A stretch of 64,000 nt of DNA from Asterias rubens. Lineage: Eukaryota; Echinodermata; Asteroidea; Forcipulatida; Asteriidae. The DNA lies in the NCBI RefSeq assembly GCF_902459465.1, contig NC_047067.1, positions 14,644,840-14,708,839 of the forward strand. The letters run 5' to 3'. Positions 20,708 through 31,800 of the stretch are shown in pieces. Positions within the stretch are counted from its first letter, which is position 1; every line of letters starts with the position of its first letter. The notes under the pieces were generated by a model, which worked only from the letters and a program-made list of their open reading frames with translations, made no database searches and was not told where the DNA came from. The position numbers and the translations under genes were made by a program.

Positions 20708-22455
20708 ATTTCTTATGAGTCAGTTCAGGTAAATAATTGACATAGTTGCTCACGGTCGAAAAATGGATTTTTTTTTATACTTTGTTGGTGGAAAGGCCTT
20801 GGGGTGCAAGTAAACAAAATTGCATTTTCAATTCTATATATAGCCCGTTGCCATGGTTACGGCTCATTTTGTTTTTTGGCCATTTTAGGCCGATTTTGGG
20901 GTTTGAAAAACTGGTTTTTAGCTCATATTTTACACCCCACCAAAATGTAAAATTATTTCAAAAAACCTTTTATATCACTACAAAGTATCATCCTTGGCCT
21001 TCCTTGAGAAAACAATTTATTGCTGTAAATATCACCCTTGTGCTATTTTTGCATCATGCATTACAGTATGTTTTTAGAACTTGCAAAATCGACATTTTTA
21101 CCCTATTTTTGGACCCCAAAATGTCAACTTGCCAGGGGTCTCAGAAAATATTCCTTTCGGCTGTGATTAGGGCCAACATTAGTCTTTCCATATCTGGTGT
21201 CAAAAACTTGGGCAATTGTATCCTGTTGTGACAGTACTGCCTCAAAACTAGATTTTTTCCCCAAAACGTGAAAAATGCCTTTTTAAGGGTCTTTTCACAT
21301 AATATCGACATACGTGTCCACGGTAAAAAAAAGGAATATTTTTCTTATACTTTGTGGATGGTAGGGACTTGGGGTCCAAATAAACAACATTTACATTTCA
21401 AATCATAATATAACACGTTGCCATGGTAACAGTTCATTTGTGTTTAGGCCACTTTAGGCCGATTTTGGGGTCTGAAAAACTGTTTTTTTTAGTTAATATT
21501 TACAACTCCACCCCACCAAAAAACAAAAATATTTCATAAAACCTTTTACATCACTACAAAGTATCATCCTTGGCTTTACTTGAGACAAAAAAATATTGCT
21601 ATAAATTTCACCCTTGTGCTATTTTTAGAACGTGCATTAGAGTATGTTTTTAGAACTTGCAAAATCAACATTTTTACCATATTTTTTGCCCTCAAAATTT
21701 CATTTTTTCAGGGGTCTCAGAATATTTTCCTTTCGGTTTTGATCAGGGCCAAAATTTGTCTTTTTATTTCTGGTATTAAGAAAAACTTGGGCAAGTGTAT
21801 CCTGATGTTAACAGTACTGTCTCAAAAATAGACTTTTTTCCCCAAACAGAAAAATGCATTTTGAATTGTTTTTTCTTCATATTGAATTTCTAACATTAAA
21901 AAGTAATAATTCTATCAATCTTGCAGCTTTTCCTAAGCACTAGTGGATTACCCAACATTGATCAGGAACTGTTGATGACCTTAATTTTAGAATTTGCCCG
22001 GCCCAGCCCCAATCATATTTCTTGACATTGCATAAAACAATGTTTTGTGAATAGCGCTTCTTTTTTGAAAGTGTTCCCTTTCGGTTGTTATTGGTGTTTT
22101 CATGTCTTCTGGGTAGAAACACTGTGTTTATTGTATCCTGTTGTGACTGATCATGCCTTAAGTATAGTAATTTTTCCAAAAACAATGCATGCTTGTTAAA
22201 AATCTGGCACTGTTTCCATGCCCTTTGAGTAATTAATACAAAGTTTTTATTTAAACATAATGGTATCCAACCAAACCATAACCAATGTTTTGCCACTGAG
22301 CGTTCTTGATTTGGCTACTTTACCTATTGTACAGGTATGATTCCCATTGCAAGTAGAGTGTGATGAGCATTCTTTACAAGTTGTCTTTAATACAGGGCCT
22401 ACTCTCCTTGGTCCCTGCCTGCTACCAAATGTAAAACTTTTCATAGAGATAGAGA
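20708..22455 (+). repeat. Left arm of a 4.15 kb long inverted repeat
   Basis: The arm pairs with 23175-24862 in reverse orientation. The outer ends share AATAATTGACATAGTTGCTC. The inner ends share a segment around GGTCCCTGCC and GCTACCAAA. The arm holds two diverged tandem units of about 550 bp (about 20746-21290 and 21325-21860), each with TTGCCATGGT and GGCCGATTTTGGGGT, then about 600 bp of other sequence. A 161-codon open frame at 20746-21231 lies in it but resembles no known protein. Confidence 0.85.
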
Positions 22456-22624
22456 TCATAAACAATGTAGTTTCTGTGCTTGAGGCAGATGGTTTTGAGC
22501 ATCCAATCATGTCCAACACAAATGTGGGAAATTAAAAAGCCCGCTTAAAAGTGTTGGAAAATTTTGCCAAGATCTTATTAAAAACAATGATACTAACGAT
22601 TTGCAAGATGAGCGTAAGAGATCA

Positions 22625-22851
22625 TTTAAAAGGAACACGTTGCCTGGGATCGGTCAAGTTGGTCTTTGAAATGCGTTTGTAACCGTTTGTTATAAAATGC
22701 ATGGTTAGAAAGATGTTTTTGAGTGATACTTGTGTGGATCATTATATTCTACTTTTAAAATATCTTTCTAATCATATGCATTTTGTAATAAACGTTTACA
22801 AACGCTTTTCAAAGACCAACTCGACCGATCCAGGGCAACGTGTTCCTTTAA
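22625..22851. mobile_element. MITE family B, short palindromic copy in the inverted-repeat spacer
   Basis: The ends are TAAAAGGAACACGTTGCC and GGCAACGTGTTCCTTTA, and the element is nearly palindromic. It is an internally deleted relative of the copies at 38219-38587 and 42987-43364. Confidence 0.75.
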
Positions 22852-23174
22852 TGAAACAACATTGAAAGAAGTTGTAAATACTTGCACCTGCTCAACATAA
22901 ATAAGATGCATTTGCAGTGACAAAAGTTTATTCAGGCTAGTTTGATTATTTTTTCCATTCACTATCTTACTAATTCATAATTGTTATATATGTCTCTGAG
23001 AACGATCAACAAAAATTTACCTGCTGAATTGTTTATCACGTTAAATAAACCAACTCTTTTAATGTTTGCAACAGTACAATTGAAAGGAACACCTTACAGA
23101 AGGCCAAAGCAGGTGAATGGCCATTTAGATACTTTGGATACAGTACTTGCTCACTTTTATAGCCTCTTTGTTCT

Positions 23175-24862
23175 GATAGGGATGAAAATGTTTAGTTTGG
23201 TAGCGGGCAGGGGACCCAGAAGACTGTTAAAAGGCCATGTATAGACAAGAATAGTAAAGAATGCTCATCGCACTACTTCTCTTCTTGCAATGTGAATCAT
23301 ACCTGTACAACTAGGTAAAGTAGTCATGACAAAACAAGAACTCTCAGTGGCAAAGCATGGTTATAAACTTTTTATTTGTTACTTAAAGAGCATGGAAACA
23401 GTGCCATATTTTTTTAACAAGCATGCTCGTTTTTGTTTTTTATCAATTCAAACTAAGGGATAACTTCAAAATGCATTTTTATTGTTTTTGGAAAAATTAC
23501 CATGTTTGAGGCAGAAGTGTCACAACAGGATACAATAAACCAAAGTGTTTCTCCCCAGCAGACATGCAAACCATAATGATCGCCCAATCACAACCAAAAG
23601 GGAAATATTCTGAGAACCAATAAAAAATTAAGACAGTACAAACTTTCTTGATGTGCAAGGGGAATTAAAAAATGTAACTTTCAAAAAAGAGGCGCTGTTC
23701 ACAAAACTTTGTTTTTTTATGCAATGTCAAGAAATATGATTGGGCCGGGGCCGGGGTGGGGCCGGGGCGGGGCAAATTCTAAGATTTAGGTCATCAACAA
23801 GTCCTGATCAATGTTTGGTAATGCACTAAGCCTACAGAGTGCTTATGAAAAGCTGCCAGATTGATGGAATTATTACTAACTTCTTAATGTTATAAATTCA
23901 AAATGTTGAAGTTCTAAAAACATACTCTAATGCATGTTCTAAAAATAGCACAAGGGTGAAATTTATAGCAATATTTGTTTGTCTCAAGTAAAGCCAAGGA
24001 TGATAATTTGTAGTGATGGAAAAGGTTTTATGAAATATTTTTGTTTTTTGGTTGGGTGGAGTTGTAAATATTAACTAAAAAAACAGTTTTTCAGACCCCA
24101 AAATCGGCCTAAAGTGGCCTAAACACAAATGAACTGTTACCATGGCAACGTGTTATATTATGATTTGAAATGTAAATGTTGTTTATTTGGACCCCAAGTC
24201 CCTACCATCCACAAAGTATAAGAAAAATATTCCTTTTTTTTTTACCGTGGACACGTATGTCGATATTATGTGAAAAGACCCTTAAAAAGTCATTTATCAC
24301 GTTTTTGGGAAAAAAGTCTAGTTTTGAGGCAGTACTGTCACGACAAGATACAATTGCCCAAGTTTTTGACACCAGATATGGAAAGACCAATGTTGGCTCT
24401 AATCACAGCCGAAAGGAAAAATTTCTGAGACCCCTGGCAAGTTGACATTTTGGGGTCCAAAAATAGGGTAAAAATGTCGATTTTGCAAGTTCTAAAAACA
24501 TACTGTAATGCATGATGCAAAAATAGCACAAGGGTGATATTTACAGCAATAAATTGTTTTCTCAAGGAAGGCCAAGGATGATACTTTGTAGTGATATAAA
24601 AGGTTTTTTGAAATAATTTTGCAATTTGGTGGGGTGGAGTTGTAAATATGAGCTAAAAACCAGTTTTTCAGACCCCAAAATCGGCCTAAAATGGCCAAAA
24701 AACAAAATGAGCCGTAACCATGGCAACGGGCTATATATAGAATTGAAAATGCAATTTTGTTTACTTGCACCCCAAGGCCCTTCCACCAACAAAGTATTAA
24801 AAAAATTCATTTTTTGACCGTGAGCAACTATGTCAATTATTTCCCTGACTGACTCTTATGGT
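23175..24862 (-). repeat. Right arm of the long inverted repeat
   Basis: This is the reverse complement of the left arm, diverged by point changes and small indels. It contains the same two tandem units in inverted order (about 23880-24290 and 24290-24845). Confidence 0.85.
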
Positions 24863-25868
24863 GTAGATGAAATGGTGAATAATTGTGCAGCAGCTACATG
24901 TAAAAGCCGAGGGAGGAGAAAAGAACCAATCTCTCCCTAAACTGAGATACCATAGGTGAGTACAAGTACATGTACATGTACACTCATTATACAAATTTAT
25001 GAGTGCACTATAGTTGGGATAAATGCTAGGCCTAACTTGTTGAGGGTGGTCGATGACACAGGAGTCCAGAGTCAGAGTTCGTTATTGAGGTTAAACTAAC
25101 GGTTCTTTTCAGAAAACAAGAACAAAAGAAAGAAAAGAAATTTAGATAGATTACTAACACCAACGGTGTGCCCTACTATTAACTGGACAGTCGGTAACCA
25201 TGTTACTAACCATGTTATAAACCTACCCTTGGTTGTGTCGATGCAATCCACTAACAGCACTGTCCTTTCCCTCCTTATTAAGTATCATTATCTCACGTGC
25301 AATAATAATTGACTCTTCAGAAAGCCTTGCCTCTGCAGCATGCAATCTAGTTCAAGAGCGAGGCCGGCTGCACCGTGTTGCATAAAGATATAATGAGTTC
25401 ATAAAAAAAGGGGAAAAAATCAAAATATTTAAATAGCTCCTCTGCATATCGAAGCATGTGAACGAGTATCAACTAAGTAGGGTTGTGGTGACACCATGTA
25501 AAATCTCTTTTGTGAGTAGTGGTGGTGGCTCTGAGATGAGCTGGCTTGTACTGCTAGACGTTTCATTCAGTGTGCTCTGACCGTCTTCATGGTGTTCAAA
25601 CTAGTACCAGCACGAAAACGCATTTTAACGACTGGAGGCAAGACAGTAGTTTTTCTTCGTACATGTTGTGCTGATTATACCATACTGAAAGTAACCGCAC
25701 ATACAACTTATATGAATGCGCCTAACTTGATAGATTTGTAACTGCATGGCGCATTGTTTAATGGAAACGGTCGTATATGGTGAATTTTAAGGACGACAAT
25801 TTTGGAAATTACGGTTAGTTTAAGACTTGCCGTCAGGGCTACTGGAGCGTGTGGTGGATACATCCGTC
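24863..25868. other. Likely upstream region and 5' UTR of CTLD gene A
   Basis: There is no coding frame or clear MITE. It runs up to the proposed start codon at 25869. No TATA box is convincing. Confidence 0.35.
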
Positions 25869-25886
25869 ATGGCCGAATCTATAAAC
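25869..25886 (+). CDS. CTLD gene A exon 1 (start)
   Basis: ATGGCCGAATCTATAAAC is followed by the donor GTGAGT, in phase 0. The size and phase mirror the 21-nt first exon of the paralogue at 52852-52872, which also starts ATGGCC. This is inferred. Confidence 0.6.
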
Positions 25887-28800
25887 GTGAGTATACATTT
25901 TGTATGTAGGAATATTGCACTGTGACAACTTTTATTTAAACATCTCTATTTTGACGATGCCAGCAATATATTGTTTTTGAAAAAGATTGTTCTACAAACT
26001 TAAAGGAACTGGATACCGTTGGTAATTGTCAAAGACCAGTGTTCCCAGTTGGTGTATCCCAACATTATGTATAAATTACCATATTGGTCATCGAAGTTAC
26101 AAGTGAATGAAAGACAAAACGCCCTTGTTGCAAACTGGTATGAGTTTCGATGCCTAAAGCATTATTTGAGTGAGAAATTGCCTCTTTCTCAAAAACTACG
26201 TCACTTCAGAGGGAGCCGTTTCTCAAAATGTTCTATACTAACAGCTCTCCATTACTCGTTACCAAGTCAGTTTTTATGCTAACAATTTTTTGAGCAATTA
26301 CAAATGATGTACAGTGCCTTTATAAAGTCGAAGTACTCTCTTAAAGGCAGTGGACACTATTGTTAATTGTCAAAGACTAGCCTTCACAGTTGGTGTATCT
26401 CAACATATGCATAAAATAACAAACCTGTGAAAATTTGAGCTCAATCGGTCATCGAACTTGTGAGATAATAATGAAAGAAAAAACACCCTTGTCACACGAA
26501 GTTGTGTGCGTTTAGATGGTTGATTTCGAGACCTCAAGTTCCAAATCTGAGGTCTCGAAATCAAATTCTTGGAAAATTACTTCTTTCTCGAAAACTATGG
26601 CACTTCAAAGGGAGCCGTTTCTCACAATGTTTTATGCTAATAATTATTTTGAGTAATTACCAATAGTATCCACTGCCTTTAAATCAACAAGGGTGGTTTT
26701 TACTTCCATCATTTTCTTGCAACTTCGATGACCAGTTGTAGTGTAATGACATGTAGTTGCAATTTCAAGTACATTGCTTAGCATGATATAAAATCTTACT
26801 CGACAACGAGCAACGGAGAACTGTTGATAGAATAAAACTTAGAAACGGCTCCCTCTATTAAAGTAACATAGTTTTTGAGAAAGACGTAATTTCTCATTCA
26901 CTCAAATAACAAAATACTTTAGCTGAAGCCTTTTATTATGCATCTAAAAGCACACACAGAAATGCAATAAGGTTTTATTTTTTTCATTATTCTGTGGCAA
27001 AATCGATTACCAATTGAGCCCAAGTTTTCACAGTTTTTTTATTGTATGCATATGTTGGGATACACCAAGTGGGAGTAACTGCTGGTCTTTGACAATTACC
27101 AAAGTTGTCCAGTGCATTCCAAACTCGGCATCACTTGCACCAATAATTCTTCCATACAAATTGACCTGCCCATTATTTGTGTTGTAATTAAGATGGTATC
27201 ATCAAATTGCCTAAAATGCTTGACAGTGTTTTATTCTTTCATTAACCTGTTCTTTTTTCTTCAAATGTTGTTTCCACTTAAAGACACTGGACACTATTGT
27301 TAATTGTCAAAGACCAGTCTTCTCACTTGGTGTATCTCAACATTATGCATAAAATAACCAACCTGTGAACATTTTAGCTCAATTGGTCGTCGAGATAACT
27401 ATGAAAGAAAAAAAACACACTTGTCACGCTAAATTGTGTGCTTTCAGATACTTGATTTCGAAACCTCAAATTTTAAATCTGAGGTCTCGAAATCAAATTC
27501 GTGGAAAATTACTTCTCGAAAACTGCGTTACTTCAGAGGGAGCCGTTTTTCACAATGTTGTATACTATCATCCTCTCCCCATTAATCGTTACCAAGTAAG
27601 GTTTTATGCTTACAAATATTTTGAGTAATTACCAACAGTGTCCACTGCCTTTAATCACTCGCCGTGCATTGCATGACTCTATTGTTATCGTACAATCATC
27701 CTCAATTTGATAAATTACATCAAATTGTACAGGGGTTGTATTTTAAAGGCAGTGGACACTGTTGGTAATTACTCAAAATAGTTATTAGCATAAAACCTTT
27801 CTTGGTAACAAGTAACCGGGAGGGGTTTGTGGTATAAAACCTTGTGAGAAACGGCTCCCTCTGAAGTGCCATAGTTTTTGAGAAAGAAGTAATTTTCCAC
27901 GAATTTGATTTCAAGACCTCAGATTTAGAACTTGAGATCTCGAAATCAACCATCTAAACGCACACAACTTCGTGTGACAAGGGTGTTTTTTTCTTTCGCT
28001 ATTATCTCGCAACTTCGATGACCAATTGAGCTCAAATTTTCACAGGTTTGTTATTTTATGCATATGATGAGATACACCAACTGTGACGGCTAGTCTTTGA
28101 CAATTACCAATAGTGTCCACAGTCTTTAATGTGATTTGAATGTTGAAATCTTACGAAACATGATGAGCCATCCCTTCCAACCCTAAAACGATTCTTTATT
28201 CATTGTATCCTTCATGTGTTTCTTTTTTAAAGACACGGGTTTCCCTGATCCTGGCATGTTTTACGTTCATCGTTTGGTCCATAAGTGGTAAGAAATATGA
28301 TATTACTATCTTTTGACCGGAAACGAAGGGGGCAAAGGTCAACACTCGAATGACCTCTGTGACTCGTGATTCTGACCCTGAGTTAGATTGATATATAAAA
28401 TGGTTTATTAAAAAAACTGTCCTCGCAGCACAAAGGCTGAATTACAACAATTTTAGTCGACCCTTGTGACTTAACTCGACCCGTGTGACTGGTGACTCTT
28501 ATACTCTGTGGTGACTGAAGACTCGCTGTTGGCCTTTAAGACTTAAGGCCCTATCTAATCTCAAATTTGACTCTCGCGTCTGGTGACGCCGACTCTGCTT
28601 TCTGAAGACTCGGACTCGAGTTTTCACCCTTATGAATTATTACTTTGTCTCTGACTTGACACTTGTGACTCTAATTCGAATTCGACCCTTGGTGCTGGTG
28701 CCCCTGTTATGACCGAATACTCGGACTCGAATCAGACCCTTGTGACTCGTGACTCGTGACTCATTACTCAAACCCTTGTTTTAAAACCCAACCCTGACTT

Positions 28801-31800
28801 GACCCTTGTAACTCGTGATTCGGAGTCTGACTCGACCTGAGTGACTCAAGCGAGACTCCGATTTGATCTAGATGCATGACTAGGACCCGAAATGAGGGTT
28901 GTAGATTCGAGTAGCAGACTGCCAGAAGGCTAGTCTTTGACAATTACCAATAGTGTCCACTGCCTTTAAATGATGTGTGACGTACCTTTATCAATATGGC
29001 ACATTATGGTACCCGTACAAAACAAATATATTCTGAGACATTAAACACGAATTATATAAGGCCTATTAGCAGTAAAAAAAAAAAAAGAAAAAAAGAAAAA
29101 AAAATAAGAAAGAAAAAACCCGATATGTGGTTAATTTTGTAAACGGCGTAAAATTTTACTGCGCTGCTTGAGTGAAACAATCGATGCTATTTCAGCGTTA
29201 TGTTTATAGTTGTTTGTTTATCATGTAGGCTATGTATGTTTTGACACATCTGAATTTTTCGTAATTATCACACTACGAAATAAGCCCAAACCTCAAGGTT
29301 TCTAAAAACTAGCTACACGCTTCAATGTTTTCTCTGGCGAACCACGGCGCAGCTTAAAATGTACAGCTCTCCATTGCGTGTTACCTAGTGTAACGTTTTT
29401 ATGCTTAGATACCAAACGTGTCCAGTGCCTTTAACAAAGAGAAGAAAGCAACACGGAATGTTTTTCCTATCGAACATCCACATGCCTCCTTCTGTGCCTT
29501 TGTCAACATTTGGGGTCTAAAGCATCCTCTGATAGGCTTTTTCGAGATTGAATAAAACACCGTTGTACCCATGAGTGCAACGATTTTGAAAATATAGCGG
29601 GACCGGAGCGGGCCTACAGACTAGAGCACAGTTTCACCAAAAACTTGCTAAACACAACAAAAAAAAAAGAATTTGTTTAATAAGTGTACATTGATGTGGC
29701 TGTGCCCCACTTAATTGTTGCTAAGCAAACTAATTTACCGCCGAGCAGTTTTTGTTCTGCTTAACTAACAGCTTTATGAATTTGGACCCACTTTAGGGTA
29801 TAGGCTTTGGAGACTGTAGCCTAAGTTGATCAGTTTATTGGTTTAAAGGGAAGGTACACGTTTGGTAATTGTCAAAGACCAGTCTGCTCACTTGGTGTAT
29901 CCCAACATAAGCATAAAATAACAAACATGTGAAAATTTGAGCTCAATTGGTCATCGAAGTTGCGAGAAAATGATGAGAGAAACAACACCCTTGTTGGACG
30001 AATTTGTGTGCTTTCATATAGGAATAAAAGACTTCTGGCTAGAAGTCTGTTATTATTTTAGTGAGAAATTAACTCTTTCTCAAAATCTTTGCTACTTCAG
30101 AGGGAGCTGTTTCTCACAATGTTGTATACTATCAACAGCTCTACAATGCTCGTTACGAAGTCAGGATTTGTAATTACCAAACGTGTACCTTCCCTTTAAT
30201 GGTGGTTCATAGTTAAGTTATAGGGTCAGAGGATAATGGTCAATGTTTGACCAGAATTAGGATAAGATGGTCAGTGGGTAAAAATTTGGGTGTTTGTTAG
30301 AGTCAATGGGGGCGTGATACTGTCGAAAATTTGGTCAATAGATTTGGAACCTGGATCGTATAATCATATAGTGAAATAAAAACAGCTTTGTGTACGTCTA
30401 AAAAAAAAACATCTTATGTCTAGTTATGTATATCTCTAATATTGAGCCACAATAGTGACTACCAAAACAAACATCTCCTGAGTGTTACTTTAATAAACGT
30501 AACTATTATTTCTTAAGGGAACATTTTGATCTTTTTCAATACTTTTTTCCTCTTTCTTCAAACAAAAAGTCTGCAAAAACCCCGTCAGGAACTTTTCTTT
30601 TAATTTTTTCCACAACCGCTGAGTAGATGAGTTTAACGAAAGACAATGCACCGGACAACTAAAGCCCTTTTCACACTACACTATTCCCCGGGGTTGTCCC
30701 CGGGATTGTCCCCTGGGAAAAACGGCCAACCTTTTCACATTATGATCGCTTCCCCCCCCCCCCCCTGGTCTTGTCCCGGTCTGCCCCGGCAAATGGACAT
30801 ACCCCGGGGAATAGCCACCCCTGATCTTGAGTAGGGGTCCGGGTATTCTTGAAACGTGCAGTGTGAACGCCCACTTGGGTAAAAACAGCCCTGGTGCCTC
30901 CTCAGGGTTGTATTCAATGGGAATAAAAGAGCTTTGGTGTTATTACGGCTCCGATGATCGTAAAAAAAAAGTCATTCATTAATTTGCGTTTACGATTTTG
31001 CAGAGATGAAAAAAAACAAGGAAGCCTTGACACTTTTTTATTCACACACCACAGAGTGTTCGTCAGTGTCTACATACACTATCCTAGAAAAGGACATCAA
31101 ACGGACTTGGGACGACGCAGTGACACAGTGTGCCAGAGTACCAGGCAGGCACATTGCCCTGCTAGACACTACCGGGGAGAAGGATCTATTGCGACAGGCA
31201 GCGATGGGCGTCGGTGCGACTTTAGGCTGGTACTGGATGAGAGAGGCTGGCGTTAGCGACTGTTACACTATGAATTTAGATAATCGGAGATGGAAGTCAG
31301 CTCAGTGCATTAAACCTTGGTTCTACATCTGCGAGCAAGAGGGTACACGACATTTTACATTAGAGATGTTTCGCAAGTCTACGGATACACATACAGATGA
31401 TACTGATACGTCGACACTTTGTGTGTGCACGTGACGCGTATTCGCGACTATCGTGTTTTGCACACACGTTAGCAACAGATACGGGAGCTCATACACGCCG
31501 AAAACGGATGGTGTTTGCAGACTTTTAGTTGTATTTTAACAGTTGTATCAAAAACATTTCCCACGGAATTGCTTTCACTTGTATCGTGCTTGATATAGAT
31601 ACAAAATTGTTAGTTATTTGCAAGCAAAACGATGAGAAAATGCAGTGTGCAACGCTCATGATGAATGCGAGAGTGCACTCAAGTGAAACATACCTATAGT
31701 TTGCGAAACAAAATTCAACACTTGGCTGATGTGAACGGATACGGTTATCATATCCGTATCTGTATCTGTATCCGCACGCTTGCGAAACCTCTCTAATCAG

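Noticed and set aside
20746..21231. 161-codon plus-strand open frame in the inverted repeat
   Set aside because: It lies wholly within a repeated unit, its other copies are broken or in other frames, and no known domain is visible.
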